Part shown: in pieces, positions 1 through 7,844 of the stretch | How the letters are laid out: each line of letters begins with the position of its first letter | How positions within the stretch are numbered: position 1 is the stretch's first letter | Origin: DTKY01 sp037440765 | Lineage (GTDB): Bacteria; Acidobacteriota; Terriglobia; Bryobacterales; Bryobacteraceae | Direction: 5' to 3' | Assembly (NCBI GenBank): GCA_037440765.1 | Contig: JBBITL010000097.1 | Coordinates: 1 to 14,091, forward strand | Length of the DNA stretch: 14,091 nt | Notes under the pieces: model-generated | Databases searched by the model: none | What the model saw: the letters and a program-made list of their open reading frames with translations, nothing else | Told to the model about the DNA's origin: nothing | Translations under genes and position numbers: made by a program

Positions 1-220
1 ACTGACCCCCGCCGCTTGAGCCCAGCAACACCCGGGCCAGACCCAGTTCGGCCAGCAGAGCGCGGGGGAGCACCTCGCTCAGCAGGCTCACCCACCGGGA
101 GCGGCCGGCCATCAGCCTCTCGCCTCCGGGATCCGTCACAGCGGCGAGCCCCGACGGCGGGGCCAGCAGGAACTCTTGTAGCCCGACGATCTTACCGTGC
201 AGGAATATTTGAACAGACAT
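1..220 (-). CDS. Unrecognised protein, N-terminal 73 residues (cut by window edge)
   Basis: An open frame runs from an ATG at 218-220 (reverse strand) to the window edge with no stop; the C-terminal part lies outside. The protein begins MSVQIFLHGK and contains a hydrophobic stretch around residues 52-67 rich in Leu and Ala, followed by the glycine-rich end LLGSSGGGQ (residues 65-73). Codon usage is G/C-rich at third positions, as in neighbouring genes. No signal peptide is visible, so it is probably cytoplasmic. It lies downstream of the VWA gene on the same strand, separated by 78 bases that hold a strong hairpin, so it may be transcribed on its own. There is no good Shine-Dalgarno, but GATAAT lies 9 bases before the ATG. 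I do not recognise the family. The Ser-Gly-Gly-Gly end after a helical stretch faintly recalls the palm region of Cas10/GGDEF-type proteins, but this is a weak impression only. Confidence 0.6.
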   Translation of the reverse strand, partial: MSVQIFLHGKIVGLQEFLLAPPSGLAAVTDPGGERLMAGRSRWVSLLSEVLPRALLAELGLARVLLGSSGGGQ

Positions 221-229
221 TCAGCAAGA

Positions 230-235
230 ATTATC
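230..235 (-). promoter_or_regulatory. Possible -10 element for the gene starting at 220
   Basis: On the reverse strand the sequence reads GATAAT, five of six matches to TATAAT, ending 9 bases before the ATG at 220. Transcription would start only a few bases before the ATG. No convincing -35 box is seen at the usual spacing, and there is no Shine-Dalgarno sequence in between. Prediction only. Confidence 0.3.
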
Positions 236-265
236 CCGGAAGCCGCCAGTCTATCACAGCGTGCG

Positions 266-293
266 GGCCGGGGGTCCCCGCGGCCCCCGGGCC
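266..293. terminator. Strong GC hairpin after the VWA gene, possible terminator
   Basis: CGGGGG (269-274) pairs perfectly with CCCCCG (284-289) around a 9-base loop. The stem extends by three more pairs (266-268 with 290, 292 and 293) across a single bulged base at 291. It sits 5 bases beyond the stop codon of the VWA gene, where a terminator would be expected. No T-run follows on either strand, so it is not a textbook intrinsic terminator; it could work as a U-tract-less terminator or protect the mRNA 3' end. Confidence 0.4.
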
Positions 294-298
294 GGCGC

Positions 299-1300
299 CT
301 AGGAGGCCGGGCGCGGGCGATAGCCCGGGCGCGCCCGGACGCGGTACCGCTTGCCGGCATCCGAGGTGATTTCAACCGTGATGCGGCGGAAACCCTCGTT
401 CGGATTCGGCGCCGGGTAGTAAGTCACCGTGTAGGCATTGCCCAGATCTTCCCGGATGTTCTCAAAGGCCTCCACCTGGCGCTGCCAGGTCCTGGCGAAG
501 TAGGCCTTGCCTCCCGTACGGTTGGTTACGCGCTGGAAGACCGCGCTGGACACGGGGTCCCGGTTGACCTCATTGGTGGAGATCACGTAGATCGGTATGC
601 CCTCGTCCTCGGCGACGGCCCTCACGTCATCGGGGGCGATCATGCTGGCGTTGTCCGGTCCGTTTGAGAACACGATCAGGACCTTGCGGCCGGGAATCTT
701 GGCGGCGTCGCGCAGGGTCAGCAGCATGGCGTTGTACAGGGCGGAATCGTCGCCCGCGACGGCCTTGCGCAGCCCGACAATGGCCTCGCCGCGGTCCGTG
801 GTGAGCGGCGCGGTCCGGGAGAGGTTGCGGCTGAAGGTGTAAACGGCGACCGAATCGGCGCGATCCAGGCCGCGCACGAAATCCGCTATGGCGTCGGAGG
901 CGTACACGAAGCCCCGGTACATGTAGTTGCTGGTGTCAAACAGGATAAAGACGTTGGTCCCGACCAGCGCGTCTGCGGCGGCCGGGACGGGTTCCAGGCC
1001 GGCCGTTTCCGCCGGCGGCACGATGGGGCGGGTCTGCCCGTCGGGCAGCACCTGCAAGGCGGGCCGGTTGCCCTCGGAGAACGTGGAGATTCTCTGCGGG
1101 ATCCCATCCTCCAGGATGCGGAATTCGCCGGGCTGGAGGCCGTTGATGTAGCGGCCGCGGCTGTCGGTGACGGTGAAGGTAAGCACCACCATGTCGACCT
1201 TGACGCGGAACAGCGGCTGCTGCGCCTCCTGCGCGACCAGCAGCGCCAGCGGCACGGCCGCCAGCGCAACTACGAGCCTTCCAGGTCTGCGAATCCTCAC
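299..1300 (-). CDS. Secreted VWA-domain protein, VWFA-related acidobacterial family, degenerate MIDAS
   Basis: 333 residues. An N-terminal hydrophobic segment (about residues 8-23) after an Arg-rich start looks like a signal peptide, so the protein is probably exported. Residues 31-78 carry the family's N-terminal beta domain, with VTDSRGRYINGL and FRILEDGIPQ. A von Willebrand A domain follows at about 115-290. This arrangement fits the VWFA-related acidobacterial family, whose members are thought to act in protein binding; their partners are mostly unknown. The metal-site motif is DTSNY (D122, S124, Y126) instead of DxSxS, the usual LYD reads LYN (N190), and the usual SDG reads SNG (N213), so metal binding may be weakened or lost. 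The start is GTG, chosen because a strong ribosome site precedes it; the GTG overlaps the stop of the upstream 1134-residue gene as GTGA, implying coupled translation. Family assignment is confident; the ligand is unknown. Confidence 0.88.
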   Translation of the reverse strand: MRIRRPGRLVVALAAVPLALLVAQEAQQPLFRVKVDMVVLTFTVTDSRGRYINGLQPGEFRILEDGIPQRISTFSEGNRPALQVLPDGQTRPIVPPAETAGLEPVPAAADALVGTNVFILFDTSNYMYRGFVYASDAIADFVRGLDRADSVAVYTFSRNLSRTAPLTTDRGEAIVGLRKAVAGDDSALYNAMLLTLRDAAKIPGRKVLIVFSNGPDNASMIAPDDVRAVAEDEGIPIYVISTNEVNRDPVSSAVFQRVTNRTGGKAYFARTWQRQVEAFENIREDLGNAYTVTYYPAPNPNEGFRRITVEITSDAGKRYRVRARPGYRPRPAS

Positions 1301-4300
1301 TGTTGCTCCCTCCCCGCAAGTTCGATTGATGCGTTTTGCAACGCTGCCGCCTGCTGGCGCCGCTGGCGGCGCAGGTCATCGCCCACGTACCGCAAGGATT
1401 GAAGCACCGCCGGCCAGTCCTCCAGGTGCGAGGCGAAAATGCGCTCGATGGCAAGTTTGGTCCATTCCGGCACGGCCAGGTTCAACTGGCCGGGCGGCAG
1501 GTGGAGTTCGTCGGCCAGCGCCGCCCAGTAAAGAGTGCTGGACTCCCAGCTCTCGGCCAGGATCCGGCTCGAGTACCCCATGAGGGCCGGGAATGTCCGC
1601 AGATGGAGCAGTTCGGGCTTATAGGATCCGGCCAGGGTAGGCTTGGGCGTGCCGAACGCCCGGGAGATGGCCGGGTAATCGAGCTGTTCCGGCGCCTCGG
1701 CCGGCATCAGACGGATGCGGGCCGCCAGCATGTGGCCGGACTCGGCCGCCTGGCCGGCCAGTTGCCTGGCCAGAAAGAAGGACTCCGAGGGCAGGATCGC
1801 CTCGGCGGCGCGGAGCGCCTCGCCCCGCTCCAGCAGCCGCGCTATTCGATGCACCCGGGCCGGAGCCGCCTGCCGCGAGAGCGCCTCGAGTACCTGCGCG
1901 CGCCGTCCGGCATCCAGCGCCGCTTCGGCAAGCAGCGACGAGGCCAGCCGCAAGTGCAAGCCCACCCAGTGCATCTGGGCGGGAGTCACGCCCCACCAGC
2001 GGGGAACCTTGGCCGACTGAATCAACTGCGGCACCAGGTCGCCCCAGATCAGCGCCTGCTCGCGCGTGGGTATAAGGAAGTTCTGCTCGGCCTGTGCCAG
2101 GGCGTATGGCAGACCCGCCAGAGAGCCGACCAGGCGGCCACCGGCTCCCGCCGGCCATCCGCTGCTCACGGGAGCGGGTGTTCGCCAGGTTTCCCTGGAG
2201 CCCGGCATGCCGATGAAGTCGTGGCTGCGGACGAAAGATGAATTGCTGCGAAGGAGTTGCCCGCCGGGCGGCGCGTAGTAAGCGTAGTTCAGGCCCACCA
2301 GCGAATCGCGCAGCATCGGCGCGAGCCCGCCTTGCAGGTCCCGCAGCCGGCCCGGGTCCTGGCCGGCTCGTTCCATCAGAGACCGCACGTTCACCCTGCG
2401 CTGGGATTCGATGTGCCGGTCCGGCCAGTACCCGGACTGGAAGGCGTTACGCTCGGCGCTGGTGAGCAGCGACCGCGGCGAGTCGATGTCGGCCAGCCGG
2501 GACGCCAGCCGGCCGGCCAGAGCGGTGTCGGGCTTCTCGCCTCGTGCGGCGCGCTCGGCGTGGGCGGCGACGTCAAACAGCAGGTTCAACGGGATGAGCC
2601 GCTGGGCTTCGAAGTGACCGCGCAGTTCCGCGGCAGCCTGCTCCTGAAACCCGGAAGGGGCCGCCCGGTCGCCGCCGGACAGCAGCGAGATCAGGCGCTC
2701 CTGCGGCTGCGATTCGCCCTTGCCGCCCGCCGCCCTGAGCAGCGCGGCCACGCCCGAGCGTCCCGCGACGAACACGTCCGCGGCCGACCGGGTCTCCTTG
2801 AACAGAGACAGGATTCCGGCGAGTGCCGTGTCTGCCTCGGCTGCCGGGATCGTGCCCTGGCGGCAGAGGATCTGCCAGAGCCCCACAAGGGCCTGCATGA
2901 CGCCCACGGCGTCGGCCTGGACGTCCAGATTCCGGATGGCGCTCAGCCGCTCGGCCGTCTCAAGAAACTGCACCATGGTTCCGTCGCCCAGCGCCGGCGC
3001 CTCGGCGAACACCGGAAACTGCGCCCCGTACCGCCGGTAGGCGGTGGCCAGGCGGTCCACCGTCGAGGGCTCCAGAGGCCGCTGGCGATTGCGGTTCAGA
3101 TCGCTCAGGGCCAGGAAGCTCCTGAGGGGATCGTTATCGACAATCCTTCGGCACAGCGCGAAGAGGGCCTCCACCAGATCATCCGGATCGCGCCAGTTCC
3201 TGGCCGATCGCGCCAGCCGCTCGTCCACTCTGCCGGCGCGCTCCTCGGCGAACAGCGCCTTCCACACCTCCAGGCCGCCGGGGATGTGGGGCCTGCCGTC
3301 GGGGTCGAGCCGCAGGCGTGTGGTCAGCAGGAGCATGTCGGTGTTGGATTGGAACACGGGCCGCGCCGGCCCCGGGCTGGTGACCCGGCCCCGGATCGCC
3401 AGGTAGAACCGTCTCATCCGTTCGGGTTCGGTGAGGTAGTTGAGCACCGCTCCGTCCAAACGGGCCAGCGCGTCGAAATAGCCCGCCATCCAGCCGTCGT
3501 CGCGGGAAATCAGGCGGTCGAAGAAACGGACGCCCTCCCTGGGCGGGGCCCCGACCATCTCCTCCCACATGCGCTCGGCGCGCGCTCCCCCTGGCACAAC
3601 GGCCCTTCCACCGCGGATCTCGAACATGCCTCCGAAGAAATCCAGCACGTGGGCGAATGCGCGCAGGCGCTCGAGCGGGATCGCTCTTCGCAACTCCGCG
3701 GCCGTTTCCGGGTCGGGCTTGGATAGCCCCAGATAGAGGCGGCTGAGCGTGGGGTCGGCAAGGAGCGCGTCCAGCAGGTCCACCGGCTGGCGTTCCCGGG
3801 GGCCCAGCAGGCTGGCGGGGTCCCAGGCGGCAGGAATGCGCGTGGGCCGGTAGTCCAGAACGAACGGCCGGTTCAGCCGGAGCGCCTGCTCCAGGTCAGC
3901 CAGCGGGAAGCCCGAGTCGATGGTGAGAAAGGCCCGCGTGGCGTTGACCGTCTCCAGGACGACCTCAGTGCCGCAGGCGCCGCGCATCCGGTAGCCCAGG
4001 GTCCGCAGCAGGTCGCCTGCCTGTATGGACTCGCAGGCCTCTATGCGGATGTGCCTGTCGGGACCGGACAGCTTGGTCAACTCCCGGGCCTGTGACAGGT
4101 AGCGGATCAGCAGTTTCAGGTACTCGGTCTGGACCAGGCCCTCCTTGCCCGCTCCGGCCTGATACCCGCTGGTCACCACGTTGCGCGCCAGGGAAGTCAG
4201 AACAGTCTCCGGTGAGGCGTCCTCGGAGATGGCCGCCATTCGCCGGAACGACTCGAAGGGCCCGGGGATGTCAATGGTCCATGCGGCGGCCTCCGGCGCG

Positions 4301-4701
4301 GGCGGCGACAGCGCGGCTTTCGGCCAATCGGTCCCGCCCAGTTCCCGGTAGCGTTGCAGGTAGCGCGAAGCCGCGGCTACATCGCCGGTCTCGAGCGACA
4401 GCAGTACCAGCCGGCGAGCCGCAGCGGCGCGTTGCGCGCGGCTGCCCGGCAGACCTTCGGCCGACAGCAGCCGGTCATAGGCGGCCCCGGCTTCCGGGTT
4501 TCCGCGCGCGTCAAGAAACTCCGCGTGCGCTGTGAGGGCCTCAAGGCTGGCGCCGGGGGCCGACGCTGCGGCACGCAGCACCCCCTCAGCCCCGGCCGCG
4601 TCTCCCGCCGCTTCCAGCCGGCGGGCTTCGCTTGCCGCATCCTGCGCCAGGCCCAGAGTGATCCAAAGCGCGAGCCCCAGAACTACACGCATCAGCCTCA
4701 T
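1297..4701 (-). CDS. Large secreted protein of unknown function with TPR-like N-terminus
   Basis: 1134 residues. The start MRLMRVVLGLALWITLGLA is a clear signal peptide with likely cleavage after A19; I see no lipobox cysteine and no later membrane segment, so it is probably periplasmic or outer-surface. Residues 20-120 are alanine-rich paired helices of the tetratricopeptide type (for example EARRLEAAGDAAGAE and AEFLDARGNPEAGAAYDRLL). After a Pro/Ala linker a second part begins near IDIPGPFESF (143-152). The rest is largely helical with no catalytic motif or domain I recognise. GGAG (reverse strand, 4709-4712) lies 7 bases before the ATG. It is first in a two-gene unit with the VWA protein, overlapping it by 4 bases, so the two products probably act together outside the cytoplasm. 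Codon usage and the lack of stops over 3.4 kb make the gene certain; its role is unknown. Confidence 0.85.
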   Translation of the reverse strand: MRLMRVVLGLALWITLGLAQDAASEARRLEAAGDAAGAEGVLRAAASAPGASLEALTAHAEFLDARGNPEAGAAYDRLLSAEGLPGSRAQRAAAARRLVLLSLETGDVAAASRYLQRYRELGGTDWPKAALSPPAPEAAAWTIDIPGPFESFRRMAAISEDASPETVLTSLARNVVTSGYQAGAGKEGLVQTEYLKLLIRYLSQARELTKLSGPDRHIRIEACESIQAGDLLRTLGYRMRGACGTEVVLETVNATRAFLTIDSGFPLADLEQALRLNRPFVLDYRPTRIPAAWDPASLLGPRERQPVDLLDALLADPTLSRLYLGLSKPDPETAAELRRAIPLERLRAFAHVLDFFGGMFEIRGGRAVVPGGARAERMWEEMVGAPPREGVRFFDRLISRDDGWMAGYFDALARLDGAVLNYLTEPERMRRFYLAIRGRVTSPGPARPVFQSNTDMLLLTTRLRLDPDGRPHIPGGLEVWKALFAEERAGRVDERLARSARNWRDPDDLVEALFALCRRIVDNDPLRSFLALSDLNRNRQRPLEPSTVDRLATAYRRYGAQFPVFAEAPALGDGTMVQFLETAERLSAIRNLDVQADAVGVMQALVGLWQILCRQGTIPAAEADTALAGILSLFKETRSAADVFVAGRSGVAALLRAAGGKGESQPQERLISLLSGGDRAAPSGFQEQAAAELRGHFEAQRLIPLNLLFDVAAHAERAARGEKPDTALAGRLASRLADIDSPRSLLTSAERNAFQSGYWPDRHIESQRRVNVRSLMERAGQDPGRLRDLQGGLAPMLRDSLVGLNYAYYAPPGGQLLRSNSSFVRSHDFIGMPGSRETWRTPAPVSSGWPAGAGGRLVGSLAGLPYALAQAEQNFLIPTREQALIWGDLVPQLIQSAKVPRWWGVTPAQMHWVGLHLRLASSLLAEAALDAGRRAQVLEALSRQAAPARVHRIARLLERGEALRAAEAILPSESFFLARQLAGQAAESGHMLAARIRLMPAEAPEQLDYPAISRAFGTPKPTLAGSYKPELLHLRTFPALMGYSSRILAESWESSTLYWAALADELHLPPGQLNLAVPEWTKLAIERIFASHLEDWPAVLQSLRYVGDDLRRQRRQQAAALQNASIELAGREQQ
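1306..1315 (-). promoter_or_regulatory. Ribosome binding site setting the GTG start of the VWA gene
   Basis: On the reverse strand GGGGAGGGAG lies 5 bases before the GTG at 1298-1300. It sits inside the last codons of the upstream gene, which supports the unusual GTG start and translational coupling at the GTGA overlap. Confidence 0.75.
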
Positions 4702-4708
4702 GGTTCCG

Positions 4709-4712
4709 CTCC
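4709..4712 (-). promoter_or_regulatory. Ribosome binding site of the 1134-residue protein gene
   Basis: GGAG on the reverse strand, 7 bases before the ATG at 4699-4701. It confirms this start, which is also the one that provides the signal peptide. Confidence 0.55.
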
Positions 4713-4840
4713 GACGGTCTTGGTTATCTACTCTATCACGACTGGCCCGCGGCGCTCGCCTCTACGATGTTGCATTTTGGGGCGTGCGTGGCTCCGGCGG
4801 GCGCAGCCTGTTGACCAGGAGCGGATGGCCGGTTTGAGGG

Positions 4841-6079
4841 CTACTTCTCCAAACGGTAGGCTGTGAGCCCGGAAAGCAGTTTCGGGTAGAAATCCGTGGA
4901 TTTCTGAGGCATGACTCCCCCCGAGAAGGCGACCCTCGCCACGTCCTGGACCGAGGTCGGCTCCAGAAGGAATGCGAGCTTCGTCTTGCCTGCGCGCACC
5001 TCTGCAAGGGCGGCGTCGGCGCCCCGCACGTAGCGTATGCGCTTCTCGTGCCGCACCTCTTCCTCGCCTATCCCGGCCAGGCCGCGCAGGATGCGTTCGT
5101 GCAGGAAGGTCACGTCCAGTTGCCCCGGCTCGCGCGCGGCCCTGAGGATGTGGAGTCTTCCTGGCGCAGCCGCCACGCCCAGGCGAAGCTCTCCGGGATG
5201 CGGCTCGGCCCAGGCCGCCAGCAGCGCATCCAGGCCGGCAACTTCTTCCAGCCGGAAGCGCGCCGCGGCCGCGCGCAGCAGGCCGCCGGTGTCGGCCTCG
5301 TCCACCAGCCGGTGTGTAGCCAGGATGCGGAGTCCGGGCGAGTGCAGGTTGACGAAGGTCATCATGACGTGGCGGGCATCCCTGATCTTCGGGTGCTCGT
5401 CGCGGAACGCCAGTGCGGTCTCGTAGCGATGATGGCCGTCGGCGATGATGAGCTTCTTGTCCGCCATGGCGCGCCGGATGGAGGCGACCAGCGCGGGCTC
5501 GCCTATTCGCCACAGCCGGTGAAGGGCGCCGTACTCGTCGTGGACCGAGGCAGTGACATGCCCGCCCGCCGCCTGGTCCAGGATCGCGTCAACCTCCCCG
5601 GCCGGGTCCGGATACAGCATGAAGATCTGGCCGAAGTGAGCGCGCACGTGGCGCAGAAGTTCCAGGCGGTCCTTCTTGGGGCCCGCCAGAGTCTGCTCGT
5701 GGCGGTGCACGATGCCGGCCGTGTAGTCCTCCACCGCGCCCAGCCCGATGAATCCCTTGCGCACCAGCCGTTCTCCGGAGTCCGGCTCCTTGAACTCCTG
5801 GAAGTAGGCGTAGAAGGCGGCTTCCGGCTCCTGCTCCAGAATCCCCGCCGAGACCCACTCGTCCAGGAAGCGGGCCGAGCGGGTGTAGACGTTGTCCGCC
5901 GGGGAGTCCGAGTCGAAACTCTCCCCCAGGATTATGCGAACCAGGTTGTAGGGACTGAGCGACAGGTAGCGCGCCCGCATCTCCGGCGTGATCTTGTCGT
6001 AGGGCTGGGTGGCCAGATCATCCAGGCGCCCCGCCCCGGCGCTGTAGCGCCAGGCCCGGAAGGGAGTCACAACTGCCAT
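4841..6079 (-). CDS. DUF1015 family protein
   Basis: 412 residues, full length for the family. The hallmarks are in order: an N-terminal PYDKI (26-30), the central ADGHHRYETAL (213-223), NLHSPGLRILATHRLV (244-259), and the C-terminal MPQKSTDFYPKLLSGL (390-405). There is no signal peptide, so it is probably a cytoplasmic soluble protein. The biochemical role of DUF1015 is not established. The DGHHR motif resembles the GHHR-type motif of ParB-like proteins, some of which are free-serine kinases; that parallel is my inference and is not evidence of activity. It is a single gene, divergent from glpD with 103 bases between starts. No Shine-Dalgarno precedes the ATG; instead an extended -10-like sequence lies 9 bases upstream. 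Family assignment is confident. Confidence 0.92.
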   Translation of the reverse strand: MAVVTPFRAWRYSAGAGRLDDLATQPYDKITPEMRARYLSLSPYNLVRIILGESFDSDSPADNVYTRSARFLDEWVSAGILEQEPEAAFYAYFQEFKEPDSGERLVRKGFIGLGAVEDYTAGIVHRHEQTLAGPKKDRLELLRHVRAHFGQIFMLYPDPAGEVDAILDQAAGGHVTASVHDEYGALHRLWRIGEPALVASIRRAMADKKLIIADGHHRYETALAFRDEHPKIRDARHVMMTFVNLHSPGLRILATHRLVDEADTGGLLRAAAARFRLEEVAGLDALLAAWAEPHPGELRLGVAAAPGRLHILRAAREPGQLDVTFLHERILRGLAGIGEEEVRHEKRIRYVRGADAALAEVRAGKTKLAFLLEPTSVQDVARVAFSGGVMPQKSTDFYPKLLSGLTAYRLEK

Positions 6080-6088
6080 GAGTTGCCC

Positions 6089-6097
6089 AGGATAGCA
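6089..6097 (-). promoter_or_regulatory. Possible extended -10 element for the DUF1015 gene
   Basis: The reverse strand reads TGCTATCCT: TG, one base, then TATCCT (four of six matches to TATAAT), ending 9 bases before the ATG at 6079. With no Shine-Dalgarno in the gap this would give a leader of only a few bases. Prediction only. Confidence 0.35.
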
Positions 6098-6163
6098 GAG
6101 GCGGGGGGAACCCGGTCACAGGTGGGGGATCGTGGCGGTCCGGCCTGCCCGCCCGCCGGGAGG

Positions 6164-6172
6164 TGGCATAAC
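6164..6172 (+). promoter_or_regulatory. Possible extended -10 element for glpD
   Basis: TGGCATAAC: TG, one base, then CATAAC (four of six matches to TATAAT), ending 10 bases before the GTG at 6183. It would place the transcript start at or just before the GTG, which has no well-spaced Shine-Dalgarno. The overlapping GGGAGGTGG (6158-6166) is instead well placed for an out-of-frame ATG at 6173. Confidence 0.35.
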
Positions 6173-6182
6173 ATGCAGGTAG

Positions 6183-7844
6183 GTGATCTCGGTCCTGATC
6201 ATCGGCGGCGGCGTCAACGGGGCAGGGCTGCTTCGGGAACTGGCTCTTCAGGGCGTGGACGCCCTGCTGGTCGAGAAGTCGGACTTCTGCGCAGGCGCCA
6301 GCGCCGCCGGCACGCGCCTGATCCACGGAGGGCTCCGTTATCTGGAGAACGCGGAATTCCGGCTGGTCCGCGAGGCGCTGCGTGAGCGCGGCCGCCTGCT
6401 CAGGAACGCGCCGCACTACGTGAAGCCGCTCGCGGTGACGATGCCCCTTTTCGACCGGACCAGCGGCCTCATCCCGGCGGCCCGGAGGCTGCTTGGCCGT
6501 CCTGCAACGGCCGGCGGCCGCGGGGCGCTTATCGTCAAGACCGGCCTGCTGGCCTACGACCTGCTCGCCGGCCGCGCCTCCGGCCTGCCCCATCACCGGT
6601 TCAGTTCCCGCTCGAAAGCCCTGGCCCTGCGGCCTGCTCTGAATCCCGGCGTCCTTGCAACGGCCACCTTCTGGGACGCCAGGATCAGCAGCCCGGAGCG
6701 CCTGTGCCTGGAACTCATCCTGGATGCCGAAGGGATCTCGCCCGAGGTGCGCGCTCTCAACTACGTCCGGGTTCAAGGGGCGTCGGGGGACACGGTCTTC
6801 CTTCACGATGAGACGACGGGCGAGACGCGCGAGGTCCGGCCGCGCGTGGTGGTGAATGCCACCGGCGCCTGGATAGATCTCACCAACCGGGCGCTCGGGC
6901 GCGAGTCGTGCTTTATCGGGGGCGCCAAGGGCTCCCACCTGGTGCTGGACCACCCGGAGCTCGCCGCCGCCGCTGCCGGCGAGATGATCTACTTCGCCAA
7001 CAGCGACGGCCGCATCCTCATGCTCTACCCCACCGGCGGCAGGATCCTTGCCGGGACCACGGACATTCCCACTGACGATCCCGACGAGGTCTGCGATGAA
7101 ACAGAGGCGTCCTATATCCTGGACGCCATCCAGCAGGTGTTCCCCTCGATCCGGGCGGACCACTCCCACGTCGTGTTCCGGTTCTGCGGCGTCCGCCCTC
7201 TTCCGCGCAGCGCCGCACGGAGCCCCGGCGAGATCAGCCGGGATCACAGCCGCCCGCTCCTTGCTCCGGCCGGCGGAATCAAGTTCCCGGTCTATTCGCT
7301 GGTCGGGGGCAAGTGGACCACCTTTCGCGCCTTTGCCGAGCAGACGGCTGGCGAGATACTGCGCGTGCTGGGCCGGCGCAGGATACGGTCATCGGCGAAC
7401 CTGGCCATCGGCGGCGGGAAGGGGTATCCGCCCACGGGCGACGCACGGGAGGGCTGGCTCGCCCGCCTTCAGCAGGAAACCGGGTTGCCGGCCGGGCGCC
7501 TGGAAGCGCTCCTGGACCGTTATGGCACGCGCGCCGGGCAGGTCGCCGCACACCTCGTGGACGGTCCCGACTGTCCGCTCACGCACGGCCCCGGCTACTC
7601 CCGGCGGGAGATTGATTTCCTGGTGCGCAGGGAGCGGGTCGTGCGTCTGGACGACCTGCTCTTACGCAGGACGCTGATCGGCTTCTACGGCGAGAGCACG
7701 CAGGCGCTGTTGGAAGAGCTGGCGTCAATCGCGGCGCCGGCGCTCGGCTGGACGCCCGAAACGGCGCAGCAAGAGGTCGCGCGCACAGCCCGGCTTCTCA
7801 TGACCGTGCACGGGGTGTCCGCCACGCGGCTCGAGCGCCGCTGA
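6183..7844 (+). CDS. glpD: FAD-dependent glycerol-3-phosphate dehydrogenase
   Basis: 553 residues, close to the long (Bacillus-type) members of the family. It oxidises sn-glycerol-3-phosphate to dihydroxyacetone phosphate and passes electrons via FAD to quinone at the inner membrane face. The FAD-binding Rossmann motif GGGVNGAG is at residues 8-15, and GTRLIHGGLRYL (43-54) is the family signature. GGAKGSHLV (246-254), GTTDIPTDDP (291-300), GVRPL with R338, and GGKWTTFR (375-382) form the rest of the FAD and substrate core. The C-terminal domain (about 405-553) carries the conserved RRT. It stands alone: divergent from the DUF1015 gene and convergent with the M3 peptidase, 11 bases away; no glpF or glpK is in view. 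The start is uncertain: GTG at 6183 leaves a very short N-terminus before the FAD motif, while an ATG at 6173 with a good ribosome site is one base out of frame. It could be labelled glpA in some schemes. Confidence 0.93.
   Translation: MISVLIIGGGVNGAGLLRELALQGVDALLVEKSDFCAGASAAGTRLIHGGLRYLENAEFRLVREALRERGRLLRNAPHYVKPLAVTMPLFDRTSGLIPAARRLLGRPATAGGRGALIVKTGLLAYDLLAGRASGLPHHRFSSRSKALALRPALNPGVLATATFWDARISSPERLCLELILDAEGISPEVRALNYVRVQGASGDTVFLHDETTGETREVRPRVVVNATGAWIDLTNRALGRESCFIGGAKGSHLVLDHPELAAAAAGEMIYFANSDGRILMLYPTGGRILAGTTDIPTDDPDEVCDETEASYILDAIQQVFPSIRADHSHVVFRFCGVRPLPRSAARSPGEISRDHSRPLLAPAGGIKFPVYSLVGGKWTTFRAFAEQTAGEILRVLGRRRIRSSANLAIGGGKGYPPTGDAREGWLARLQQETGLPAGRLEALLDRYGTRAGQVAAHLVDGPDCPLTHGPGYSRREIDFLVRRERVVRLDDLLLRRTLIGFYGESTQALLEELASIAAPALGWTPETAQQEVARTARLLMTVHGVSATRLERR

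Noticed and set aside
2257..3726. 489-codon open frame on the plus strand, antisense to the 1134-residue protein gene
   Set aside because: Its product is Arg/Gly/Pro/Ala-rich with no recognisable fold, as expected from the reverse of a gene with G/C-biased third positions. The minus-strand frame is far longer, with a signal peptide and a ribosome site.
4702..4840. Possible promoter or terminator in the 139-base gap before the 1134-residue protein gene
   Set aside because: TAGATA-like A/T-rich bases and short inverted repeats such as CCTG/CAGG are present, but there is no convincing -35/-10 pair or stable stem.
5048..6385. 445-codon open frame on the plus strand, antisense to the DUF1015 gene and running into glpD
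   Set aside because: It crosses the divergent intergenic region and enters glpD out of frame; its start lies inside the reverse of a well-conserved protein.
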